In this document: positions 11,136 through 21,440 of the stretch, one piece after another
Layout of the letters: the number at the start of each line of letters is the position of its first letter
Position numbering within the stretch: position 1 is the stretch's first letter
Assembly (NCBI GenBank): GCA_037176725.1
Contig: JAZBRS010000023.1
Span: 23,431,001 to 23,495,000, forward strand
Direction of reading: 5' to 3'
DNA length: 64,000 bases
Origin: Posidonia oceanica
Taxonomy: Eukaryota > Streptophyta > Magnoliopsida > Alismatales > Posidoniaceae
The notes under the pieces: model-generated
Told to the model about the DNA's origin: nothing
What the model saw: the letters and a program-made list of their open reading frames with translations, nothing else
The model's database searches: none
Position numbers and translations under genes: made by a program

Positions 11136-14100
11136 TGTAATGACCTAGATTTTTAGTGGCATTTTGGGCCAGATATTTAAACTGGATTTCTAGGCCAAAT
11201 GCGGATTACTGCCGCGTATTTCATGTGCGGGTTGCCACCGCGGTTTGGCAGTGTGGACTGCAAGCGCGGAATAGCCGCGCAGAATGCTGGCGTGAGATGC
11301 AGTATTCAGAGATTGGGCATTTTGCAAGGATGAACTTGGAATCCCTGCTGAGTATAAATTGGATAAAACAAGGATTTGGTCTCTTGTATTGTTATGAGTT
11401 TCCATCGGTGGGCATGATGGATTGGTGCCTATTCTCTCTGTCGTAATTTTTGGGAGATTTGCAGTTTGTGGGAAGGAGGAGGAGCTTTGCGTAATTTTTG
11501 TGCAAAAAGTTGATTAAGGAATGAAGGATTTGGGAGAACCATGCAACAGCCATGCAACATTGCCATTTTCAACCGCATCTTCGGGGCGGCTGTTAGGGCA
11601 GAAGAAGGATGAGAGGGTGGCTTCCCGGGGAAGACTGGATCTCTTCTTTCTCTTTTCTTCCTTGGTCTAGCGTGAAGGCTTCCGAGAGGGCTTCCAAGGT
11701 GTTCCAGAGAGAGAGAGGGGGCTATGAAGGAGAGGTGGGAGTTGAGCTTCTTTGGCCAAGTGCTTCCCGTGCCCAGGAGGGAATTCTAGTCGACCTGAGG
11801 GAGCATCACCACTGACAAACATCTCCCCACCGTGTCCGTGCAATCGTGGAGGTGAGTTATTGGTTCAGTAGTTGATGTTCTCCCTTTCTTTTACTTGTTG
11901 CGCGTGGTAATCCGGTGTTCCTCCTTGTTGTGATTGTCTTGTGGAGGTTTTGGTAAGGCTTGTGAAGGTGAGGGCATCATTGGTTGCGGTGGTGGTCGCC
12001 CGCAGCAGAGCTTTGGGTTTGGATGGCTGGCGATGAGTGGAAACCACCCTTGTGCGCGTCGGAGAGGTGCACACCTTACCAGTTCTTCTCCAATTTTGCT
12101 TAAAATGATGCAAATGTGTTGTTTGGCATGTTTTGAATGCTTGGTAGAAGATTCATGATTTTAGGATATTTATGGTGAATTTTGTAGCTAATATTGCATG
12201 CGGCTTTTATTATTCACCCATTTGAGCTTCATTGCTTTGGATTTTGATATCTTGAGCTCTGATTATCGGAATGCTTTGATTCTTGTTCCATATTGTAGAG
12301 TACTTGGATGTCTTCATTATGATTATTTATATGGAATTTTTAGTAGTGTGTGGTGACACCGGCTCTCATTCCCAAAAGAGGCAATTTTCGGCGACGCTGC
12401 TCTGAGTTTTTATTGTCAGGTTTTTGGGGTTTAGCGAACCCCGGTGGCGTGCCTCACTAGTGGAGGCTACCGGTGCGCTAGTGCAGCACGTCTAGCACCT
12501 GGGGGCGCCGACGACTGCCCCTGGCACACCCAATTGGCACAGGTCGGCCTGGCAGTGGCTAGGTTTTGGTTCAAGAGCTGTGCTTAATGGGTTTTAAGGC
12601 TTAAAACCTGATTTTGTGTTTTATAAAGAGTTTTGTAGAATAAAGTGATTTGGAAGTGATTTACGGAAAATGTTTTAATAAGAATTGCATGAGTTTGGTC
12701 GTGGTACCTTTGAGATGATTTTCAAAATGGTTTTCGAAAATGGTTCCCAAAAGAGTTTGGGAAAAGAAATGAATGGTTTGCAAAGGTTTTGGAAAGTGTT
12801 TTCCGTTGTTTTCTGTTGCAGGACAGTGCACGGTAAAGGGCTAAGGCCCCTAGTGACTGCCTTTGACCCCAATGTACGGCGGTACTGGTCGGGTCAAGGG
12901 TGAAAGAGTCCCTAGGGTGGCCCATGCGGGTCATGGGTGAAAGAGTCCCCAGGGTGGCCCGTGGTTTAGGTGACCCCAGTAGGTAGGACACCATTAGGAT
13001 GTACCCTGTGTGTGGTCCAGAGAGGACTTTGAGGGTTCATGTACATGAATCCGAGGCGGAGAACTCCTGCACAGGGTGGTTCTTCCGCGGCAGTGTAGTG
13101 CACAGTGAGGGGCAAAAGCCCTAGCGGCTGCATGTGGCCGGGGTGTCGTTTGCTTGGCGCCAGACAACAACACATTGTTGAGAAGTCTTTCTTAGAGGTT
13201 GGACTTTGGGACGGATGGTTGCGACCTATCCGTGGCAGTGTAGTGCTAGTTTGACTGCTTGTGGCCAGAGCTGGTTTGGGGTCATGTGGCTTGTGTTTTG
13301 TGCCGATTTTAGTGTTTGAGCTTGTGTTTTGCTCCTGTTTATAGCTATGGTTTGAGACTCGAGTGGTGAGACTCGGGTGTGGTGTTTTCTGTACATAGCT
13401 ATGATTTTGAGATTTGTGTTTTACGTCAGCTTTCTGAGTCTTGAGTTTGAGGTGGTTCTGCGCAAGATTGTGTTTTGTGGCTTGAGTTTTGTACTGGGTT
13501 CTGGCACCCGAGCTTGTGGTTGTTTCTGCGCAAAGTTGTGGTTTTGAGACTCGAGTTTTGAGCTAGTCTCTATGAGATGGCTTTACGTGGTTTTTGAGCA
13601 GAGGCTCTGTGTTTTGTGTTGCACTCCCGTGTGAGTGGTTTTGGACTTGATCTGGCCAGTGTAGTCATTTCAAATGCGCATGGTGTTTTTGAAAGGCATG
13701 CAAGTGGTTTTGAAAGGAAATGTTTTCAAAAGCATGGTCTGAAAAGGGATTTACTGCTTGCTGGGCAAATGGTAGAGTTGCCCTGTGGTGTGGTTTTACG
13801 GCATCCAAGGGTGATGCCAGTGTTCTGTGGCTTTTGGCATAGTTGCGCTTGTTTTTCCTCGGCGGAGTTAGCCAAGTTGTTGTTGTGTGTGTTTAGGTAG
13901 GGTGTGTGCTGGGTGACCTTTCTGTGGTCACTCACGTGTGTTTTGTTTGGTGTTTTCGCAGGTACAGGAGTAGGAGTTGCTGGTTTGCTAGTGCATATAG
14001 GAAGGAGTCACTTCGCTACACATCAAGGGTTCTGGCGAGTGAATTATTTAGTTTATTTCCAGTTAATTGTGCTTATAATATCTGCTTAGAGATAATTTGG

Positions 14101-14144
14101 AAATAAGATTAAAAAAAATGGTAGTAGGGTTTGGGGATGTTACA
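11136..14144 (+). repeat. 5' LTR of chromovirus-like element E
   Basis: Runs from tgtaatgacc to gatgttaca, about 3.0 kb. The U3-like part (11160-12150) contains several weak frames on both strands that do not resemble known proteins. A tandem of gggtgaaagagtcccyagg lies at 12895-12965, and the words agtgcac...ggggctaaggcccc are repeated at 12825-12860 and 13090-13125. A tgtgttttg/gagactcgag series fills 13280-13620. No partner LTR occurs in the window, so the ends rest on the TG...CA signals and the primer site. Confidence 0.75.
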
Positions 14145-14147
14145 GAG

Positions 14148-14159
14148 TGGTATCAGAGC
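14148..14159 (+). other. Primer-binding site of element E
   Basis: Perfect TGGTATCAGAGC, complementary to the 3' end of plant initiator-methionine tRNA, three bases after the LTR end. It proves that 11136-14144 is a 5' LTR on the plus strand. Confidence 0.92.
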
Positions 14160-15788
14160 TTAGGTTACCTAGGTGCACTAGCCTAGGGATGTCTGGTCGA
14201 GTGACTTTATAGTTGCATTCATGCATTCCTGCACCTTGTTTTCGTGTTTTCTGGATTTTTCTTGCTTGCGATGTTGAGGAGTGTCTTCGGCTCCAGCTCC
14301 GGTGTCGGCAGGGGCGATGTGGGGAGCACCGCATGGAATCTGGGAGTGACGATCTGCTCGGTTGTGGAAGTAGAGGCCGACTCCTTAGTGGAAGGTTTCT
14401 AGTGGATGGATTTCGAGATCGTCGCCTGGTAAGAGCTGTTTTCTGGGAGTAGTTGGAACGCGAGGTCATGTTCGCTCGTGTGGAGCGGTTTGCTTGAGCT
14501 CCTCAACTCTGTAGAGCGTGGTGTGTGGTGCTAACCACTGATATAGAGTGGATTAAGCACCATGTGGCCCGAGGGAGTGGTGGCAGTCGTGTTTTGAGGC
14601 AAGGCTTAGTACTGGCGTACAAGGTAAAGGACCTTGCTGTGTGTGGAGCCAGATGAGTCGTATCGCCTGGTTTGTGCACGTCTGTTGAGTGTGTTAGTCT
14701 ACCTAGTGTGCTGTGCCTGTGAGAAGGCAGGTTGTTAGCTGAGAGATGTCTTTATTCTTTTAAGGTGGTTAGGCACCTCACGTTGGCCGACCAGAGGACG
14801 TGTTCTTCAGCCACCATCCGTTACTGGGCGGTGTTGTGCTTTGCCGTGGAGGGAGAGGTGTAGTGGGTGACTGCCTCTCGTGTGACCTCCACGTTTGCTG
14901 CTTGTTTTGTTGTTGGTGCGGAGGATGCCTGGAGTTCATCCTCTTGTTGCTACATCTGGGTGAAGCATGAGGCTTCCTAGATGTGTGTGGTTGCTTTTAG
15001 GCGATTTTGTCTTGTTGTGGGATAGAGGTGTAGTAGTTGTCTGCTCTTGTGTGGCCTCCACGATGGTGGGTGTCTATTTATTTGCTTGTTGTTTGCCTTG
15101 CTTGTTGTTTGTTTGGTTTGTTGTCGGTCTTGTTGGTAGGCTAGTCCTTGCCTGGTCTATTGGTTGTCGTGTCTTGTTGTCGTTGTTGTTGTCATGTGTG
15201 TGGAGGATGTCTGTAGCTCCGTCCTCCTGTTGCATCTGGGTGGAGTGAGAGGCTTCTCAGATGTCTGTTGGTTGTCTCTAGGTGACTGTGTGGGTCCCCA
15301 GATGTTTGTTGGTTGTCTCTAGGTGACTGTGTGGGTCCCCAGGTGTTTACTGTTGTTTCTGGGTGACTCGGTGAGTTCCTAGGTGTCTGTCGTGGTCTCT
15401 GGGTGATTGTGTGGTTCCCAGATGTTTGTGGATTGTCTCTGGGTGATTGTGTGGGTCCCCAGTTGTCTGTTGTTGGTTCCGAGTGACCCTCGTGGGTCTT
15501 CGATGCGTGTGGGTGTTCTAGATACTCTGTTTGAGGACAGAGTTATCTGGGAGGTGTTGCGCATGTGAGTTGCGTAATGGTGCTGCGCAGTTGTATTGCG
15601 CATCTTGTTGTGTGCCTAGCCATTGAGCGGCGTGGCCAGTCTGTTGTGTGTTGTTTGCAGTGTTTTGGTTGGGGTATCCTGTTTGGATGCCCAATTAGTT
15701 TTGTTGTTGGTGGTCCGAGTGGCTCAGTGCCGTTTGAATGGTGGAGATCCTTTCTCCGATGTTCTCTGTTGGGTTTCCTGTTGGGGAT
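14160..15788 (+). other. Non-coding leader of element E with tandem repeats
   Basis: GT-rich sequence without a credible gene. A block around 14915-15000 is repeated at 15190-15275 (gaggatg...catctgggtg...gaggcttc). At 15265-15480 there are about five units of roughly 40 bases of the type gttgtctctaggtgactgtg followed by tgggtccccag. The sequence ends abruptly at the LTR of element A. Confidence 0.6.
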
Positions 15789-16986
15789 TGTAGATACTCC
15801 GTTTTAGCACTCCCCTCATTGTAGTGAAACCCCTTTGCACCATATCATGCTCAGTGCACCTTTAGAGCTCCTTTTCTTGATCTAAGCTCTCTCATTCGAG
15901 CCAAACGCTTATCGTGGGTGTTAGAAGAGTGTTTCCATGCGTCCTATGTTGGACACAGGATACTACCCGTATAACAATCCTACAAAACTGTTGCCCAATT
16001 AGCCTAGTTCTTAGGTCCAATTTGATCCCCAAGTCACCACAATGTCTTCGTGCCTTTAAGGAGTCCTTTATTTGTACTTTAATGACAGCAATTTGAGCTC
16101 CCTTAATTTCTTGGCCAAATTTGGAAGGTAGACTGCTTGGGTGTGTTAGACGTGGGTGTCCCTGCATTTAACATTGGACGTTGGTTTACCAGCGTCTAAT
16201 GTTGAAACCCAGTGTTGACCACAACATTCCTTATTTAGACAAATCCGAAGAGCCTATTTGTTACTCCTTTTGGAGGTCCGTTGACCAATTGATTAACAAA
16301 TCTTTATTTAATTAGCATTAATCCACCATTAATTGCTAATTATTCCTTCAAATCCACAGTTGTACCTTGGAGGGTCGTTATACATCACGATCCAGCCGTC
16401 CAACGTAGAACACGTGGTTCCACGCGTCTTTCGGCGGCAATTTGCTGGATCAGCTTTCCTTATTTGGCCCAAATTTTATTTGGATTCTTTTACCATGTTT
16501 GGATCCCTTGACCGGTCAAAGCCTTTTAATGCCAATTAAGAGTGGCTTAATCACAGTTAATCAGCATTTAGAGGAGAATATTCTTTATCCCCCTCGGGTA
16601 AGTGTTTTTCCTTGTTTTTGTTTATGTCATTTTCTATATATCTAGGATTACTTACTACACTGAATTAACCCGTATCTTTCATATCATTTTGTTGCAAGGA
16701 AGAAGAAGAAGAAGAAGAAGAAGAAGAAGAAGAAGAAGAAGAAGAAACTCACCAAAGCATGGGCACCCTTGGGCAACGCTGGTGTTCTCCCAAGGTAGTT
16801 GAACCTGCAAACATCACATCTCCCAAGGCATCTCGAGGGCCGGCGAAAGCGAACCTAGAGTGGCGATCACACCAACTTTCTCACACGTGGAGTGGCGAAG
16901 TTGGATACAACAAAAGGGGACCCCGAGAAACCAAAAGAGGGACGAAAACAAAAAGCCACCTCTTCTCCCTCAAAACCCCGTATCCA
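15789..16986 (+). repeat. 5' LTR of Tat-type element A
   Basis: Starts tgtagatactccgtttta, almost the same as the complement of the D LTR start at 39115 (tgtagataccccgttttg). The 3' end is set just before the primer site, at ccgtatcca; this end is less certain than the start. It holds decayed GTTGGACGC-type modules at 15930-15960, 16140-16215 and 16395-16440, and a (GAA)n microsatellite at 16698-16747. Short frames inside are not genes. Confidence 0.7.
16698..16747. repeat. (GAA)n microsatellite
   Basis: About sixteen uninterrupted gaa units near the 3' end of the A LTR. A complementary (CTT)n tract of thirteen units lies 300 bases downstream at 17048-17086, on the other side of the primer site. 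Confidence 0.95.
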
Positions 16987-16991
16987 TAGTC

Positions 16992-17009
16992 TGGCGATCA
17001 CTGTGGGAT
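16992..17009 (+). other. Primer-binding site of element A
   Basis: TGGCGATCACTGTGGGAT. It resembles element C's site TGGCGATCACGGTGGGAC and the arginine-tRNA class of sites used by Tat/Ogre elements. It defines the 5' LTR and the plus orientation. Confidence 0.7.
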
Positions 17010-18930
17010 GGCTAAAAGTGCCTCTGTGCAAAGGTGAGATCCTGATCTCTTCTTCTTCTTCTTCTTCTTCTTCTTCTTCTTCTTCCTTGCTCTTCTTATT
17101 TTTACTTTAGTTGTTATTTTTTCGTAAGTTTTCAAGGTAGCAGCGAAATTCATAGCGTTTTGAGGCACTGCTACCCTTGTACTGTTTTTTTTATGTTCAA
17201 AATACCTGAAACCATCTCCCTTTTCTCTGTGATTCTCGGGAGTGGGGGTGGTTCATAAAAAATTACTGTTTTCTTGGAAAACTCACTGTCAGTGTGTTAT
17301 ACGCATGGTTCTCAGCGTTTAACATTAAACGTGCTAGTATCTGCGTCTAATAACACTGAATAAGAACTCTTTCTGTTTTGTAAACTTCTTGTTTTCTTTG
17401 CTTCTAACCGGCCTGAAGATCAAGGTGTGTGGTGATCGGCTTTGCCGTAGGGACTGAAGCTTTGATTTTCAGGTGCTTTTCAAAATCCAACTATAAAACA
17501 ACAATTTGAGTTTTCTTTATGTCTTGCATGGCCCTACTCAGGAATTAATTTGTTTGTATCTTCTCTTGAGTTACGCAAATAACCATTTAGGTCCGAAGCA
17601 CCTCTGTTGCAAAGGGCCTAAAAGAGGTGTTTGTGTTGTCATTTTCTTTCACAAGGGCCCCTTTTTCCTCCCTTGGCTCTTGTGAAAGTAAATTAGAACC
17701 TCAAGTGTTGATTTGCATTCTCCCTCCCCCTTCGGTGGTTTGTTGTGATTGTTTGTACTTAATACGCGAGAGACCCGATCAATCCTGAGTACGCTGGGCT
17801 CTACCTCTACGGGATAGGGACCTAAGTGTGTTCAGGCTTCCCAAAGATTCTCAGGAGTTGAGATAGGAGCAGTACCAAAAAAAAAAAAAATCTTTTACCC
17901 ATTTTGTGAGGATCCATAGTCATCCCTAAAAAAAAAGCCATACCTAATAAGCCATAAGCACCCTGAGAGCCACGCAGGTTTAAAATACTAATAACAAAGC
18001 GAAAATCTTAAAATCAAACATTTAATCATTGTTTGAAAGTGTTTCTGTGTAGCTCTCTGGAACAGAGTGTTGAACGCGTGAAACTGCAGCGTTCTACGTT
18101 GAACGCTGCAGTTTCAGCGTTTAACACATTGTCTGGTTTTCTGTTTATTTCTGGCCTTTGTTTTATGGCGAATGATGAATGCCACAGGGTGAATGCTTGA
18201 ATAGAAAACATAAACAAATCATTTGAAGTTTGTTTTAAGTCCATTTTCTTTTTTAGAAACCTGTATTAGGCCACCAAAGCCTTTTGTAATTTTAGTTTTT
18301 CTTTTGTTTATCAAAGTGTAAACCATATAATCTTTTCCCTTTATTAGTGAAAGAAAAAAAGAAAGAAAAAGAGAAAGAAAATTAAAAAAAAAGAGAAGAA
18401 AAAAAAAGAGAAGAAAAATTCAGAAAAAAAGAGAAGAAAAAAATTCAAAAAAAAAAGAAAAAAAGAAAAGAAAAGAAGGAAATTGAGTGATTCCTAGATC
18501 CCTAACAGTATAGAGTATGTAAAAGCCTTTGAAAAGTTTGATCTCCCACCAAATCAGTGGGAAAATTGCTTGGGAAAAACTGCTGTCAGCAACTTAAAAT
18601 GTTAAACACCTGAATTTCAGCATTTAACGTTGAACGCCCTATCCTATGTGTTCAACATTGCTAGATCACTGCAGCTCCAATCAGTGTAATTTTTCTTGCT
18701 ATTTGCTAAGTTTGGATGTTCCAGTCAGTCAAAGGACATGAATGATGTACCAGAGGTTTGTGAGAATTGAACAAAAAATACTGGACCGTGTTTGCACTGA
18801 CCAATTTAACATTAGAGCAGCAAAACCAACACAGAAGTGTTAGACGCCATTTTCTGTGCGTCTTACGTTAGAAGCTGATCCTTGCGCGTCTTACGTTTTA
18901 CAGTAACTTAAATTAGGTTCAGAGTTAAAT
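17010..18930 (+). other. Non-coding leader of element A
   Basis: No gene. It contains the (CTT)n tract at 17048-17086, poly-A at 17878-17891 and a purine-only stretch at 18345-18482. Four paired-arm modules occur at 17295-17350, 18066-18130, 18597-18655 and 18836-18900. The clearest reads gtgttgaacgc ... gcgttctacgttgaacgc ... gcgtttaacac. This would be the untranslated and packaging region of the element's RNA. Confidence 0.6.
18066..18130. repeat. Palindromic module with GTTGAACGC arms
   Basis: Same layout as the modules in the solo LTR and in element B, but with GAAC in place of GGAC in the arms: gtgttgaacgc, 11-base spacer, gcgttctacgttgaacgc, 10-base spacer, gcgtttaacac. In addition the inner spacers pair with each other (tgaaactgca and tgcagtttca), so the whole module can also fold as one long hairpin. 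Pairing is kept although the arm sequence has changed. Confidence 0.8.
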
Positions 18931-21103
18931 TGTGTGCCTGAATTCAAAGTTGGACACCCTGAGCATAATTGATACTGATAATGTGCCTAAGGAGGAGCCC
19001 AGCATGAAGATATTCCATCTAACTACTGGAGAAGAAATGGATCCCGACTCGATCCAATATCAAGCCGTGTGTCGTTTCCTTTACAGCAACACCAACCAAC
19101 CTGGCCCAACGGGCATATCAAATCAACAAAATGAAGATTTCCATCATGGTCAATACCTCCTTGGTGAAGGACTACGAAGGCCCGTCGCAAACCACATCTC
19201 TGAAGATCTATACCAGGGACAGCTCGGAAATGTGCCGCTGGACACCGAACACTAGGGACAGAGAAACGACCCCAATGGAAGATTTCAAACAAGGGGCCAT
19301 CCTTCGTTTTTTGAGCAATCACAGCAGCTACCACATGGCCAATATAAAGGATGAGTCAACCCACTATTCTCCAGTCAACCAGAACGGTTCCCTCAGGCTA
19401 CAAATTCAAATGCTTAAGCAGCTCAGATAGGCAGCACCGACTTGGCAAAAATGAGGAAGATGCTCAGCACACTGGGAGTACACATTCAAGCTCCGCTATC
19501 TTTCGATATGGGCAAGTTCCCTTCTTTTCGGCTACCTTCGGGCTTCAAGTATCCAAAGATGTCCAAATTTGATGGAACCACAAATCCACAGAGCCACATC
19601 ATGAGATTCCAAATGGAGGCCGCGCCTTACTATCATGACTTAGGACTCCTTATCCACCTGTTCTTCTATTTTCTTGAAGGGGAGCCCATGGAATGGTTCA
19701 TGTCACTGAGTAAGGAAAAATTAAGCAGCTTCAAGCAAATTCAAGAAAGCTTCCTGCTCAAGTACCAGTATAAGGTGGAGCCCAAGCCAACCTTCCTCGA
19801 CTTCGCAAAGGAATTGATGGAACTTGATGAAGATTGGTTCACTTATGCCAATCGGTGGAGAGATATGGCTGCGAGATCAAGCCTAGGAATCCCAGAGAGA
19901 CAAATGGTCCAAAAGCTGATAGCAAACACCACAAGGCCAATGAAGAAAGGGCTTGCCAATGCCTACTGTCCATCTATCTCAGCATTATATGAGGTAGCAG
20001 CATCAGTCTGGGAGAATATCTATGAATTTGAGATTAAAGAATCACAGCTGCTTAAAGATGATATAGATGACATCGATGAAATCAATCAAATCACTGTCAA
20101 TCGAATTCAAGGAAGAAGGGGCAACAACAATTATGGCAATAAAAGGCAACAATGGAGGCAACCACAATCCATTCCATGTCTGTGGCAAGCTCCAGTCCAG
20201 CCAGCACTGCACCACGTGCCACAACCAGCACTGCACCAAGAGCCAGTAACTACATAGGTGCTAAGAATACAACAAGCTCAACCAACATGTAGGCAGCAAC
20301 TTCTGACAAGCTCAAGCAAGCCAATAAAATATACAGAGGAGGTCAAGACTCCACTCTTGCAAGGCAGTCGAAATATGTGGGGCATTCTCAAGAAAGACAA
20401 GCCAATGCCGAAGCCCATGCACGAGCCAGAGCCAATGCCAGAGCCAGCACCCGAGCTAGAACCATTGCCAATGCCCGTGACCACGCTAGAGCCAATGCCA
20501 GAGCCAGCACCCGAGCTGGAGCAAGAACCATTGCCAATGCCTGTGCCAAAGCCAGAGCCAATGCCAGAGCCAGAGCAGCAATCATTGCCAATGCCCGTGC
20601 TTGAGCCAAGGCCAATGCCAGAGCCAGCACCCGTGCTAGAGCAAAAATCATTGCCAATGCCCGTGCCAGCGCCAGAGCCAATGCTAGAGCTAGCACCCGT
20701 GCTAGAGCAAAAATCAATGCCAAAGCCTGTGCAAGCGCCCGTGCCAATGCGAGAGAGAATGTCAGTGCCACCAAGAGCATCCAACCCAGATGTTGTGACA
20801 GTTGAGTTAGGGGTAGAAAATGAGCTTACTGCACTTTCCTACATAAAGGAACTGTTGCCTCATCCACCTAGACCTCCGGACATATCAGTTTGTGGAAAGT
20901 CTATCCCTACAGTGAAGAGGTGCCCGTGGAAGTCCATCAAGCACACGCCAAAGAAGTGGATTCCATGCATCAGTAGGGTTAACCATGCTCTCAAACCAAA
21001 GTTCAGAAGAATACAACTTGTGACGCAAGGGGCAGAGCACCATCCATCAGGCTACCCTCCTCACTCAGGACAAGGCACAGATTTCACGTTTGACACTGGT
21101 TAG
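18930..21103 (+). pseudogene. gag: Tat-type gag of element A, with Pro-rich tail
   Basis: Encodes the capsid protein of element A. A degraded N-terminal part (18930-19440) holds at least two stops. The intact core (19442-20257, 271 codons, no ATG at its start) has the retrotransposon gag fold: FPSFRLPSGFKYPKMSKFDG, then FFYFLEGEPMEWF, FLLKYQYKV and FTYANRWRDMAARSS, closely matching element C's gag. After a TAG at 20255 the same protein seems to continue (20258-21103) with about ten EPMPEPAPELE-like repeats and a short conserved tail ending at 21103. No CCHC knuckle is seen. Pol does not follow: within 180 bases comes the integrase end, so the deletion took out everything between. Confidence 0.8.
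20395..20760. repeat. Coding minisatellite in gag tail
   Basis: About ten 30-36-bp units of the type gagccaatgccagagccagc. Because the unit length is a multiple of three, several frames on both strands stay open, giving Pro-Glu-Met, Ala-Arg, Leu-Ala and Gly-Ser frames. Only the Pro/Glu frame continues the gag. Confidence 0.85.
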
Positions 21104-21279
21104 GGAGTTGGGAGCGAGAGGCCTCTATTGATGGAGGCTACACTAGGGGCATCCCCCCCAGTTATTGTGAATAGACTTCATCTTTATTTTCCTATTTTTC
21201 TTTTATCTTGATTAAGTATGAAAAATACATAAATAAAACACATCCCTCCACGTAATAAAGTGTAAACTTAATGAGAAAG

Positions 21280-21440
21280 AAATCCTTCCACGCAAGCATG
21301 GAAAACTGAGACCAAATTGGGAAGGACCATACTTGGTGGTTGAGGCATATCTGGGCAATGCCTATTGTTTGGCCAGAGAGGATGGCACTAGGCTTGAATA
21401 TCCCTGGAATGTGCTGCACCTTAAACGGTACTACCCTTGA
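21280..21440 (+). pseudogene. C-terminal tail of Tat integrase, remnant in element A
   Basis: The frame reads KHGKLRPNWEGPYLVVEAY, then GNAYCL, and ends YPWNVLHLKRYYP with a TGA at 21438-21440. This is the typical end of Tat/Athila pol polyproteins, where the small beta-barrel of integrase closes. Element B's version ends in LVNACYLKKYYQ. The integrase core, polymerase and protease that should stand before it are missing, so an internal deletion joined gag to the last residues of pol. Confidence 0.8.

Larger units (their letters stand above)
11136..15788 (+). mobile_element. Chromovirus-like Ty3/gypsy element (E), 5' part
   Basis: A plus-strand LTR retrotransposon of which the 5' LTR (11136-14144), primer site and about 1.6 kb of leader are present. 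The leader stops where the LTR of element A begins (15789). LTR ends TGTAATGACC...GTTACA with the GAG spacer and TGGTATCAGAGC site are typical of Tekay/Del chromoviruses. No coding region of E is visible here. The rest should lie beyond A if A inserted into it, but I could not find it in the window. Confidence 0.7.

Noticed and set aside
14148..14175. tRNA gene suspected from tggtatcagagctta
   Set aside because: It is only the 12-base complement of a tRNA 3' end used as primer site; there is no cloverleaf around it.
16861..16880. tggcgatcacaccaac as an alternative primer site for element A
   Set aside because: It agrees less well with the arginine-tRNA type than the site at 16992; no LTR-end TG...CA signal fits as well. 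The LTR end of A stays somewhat uncertain.
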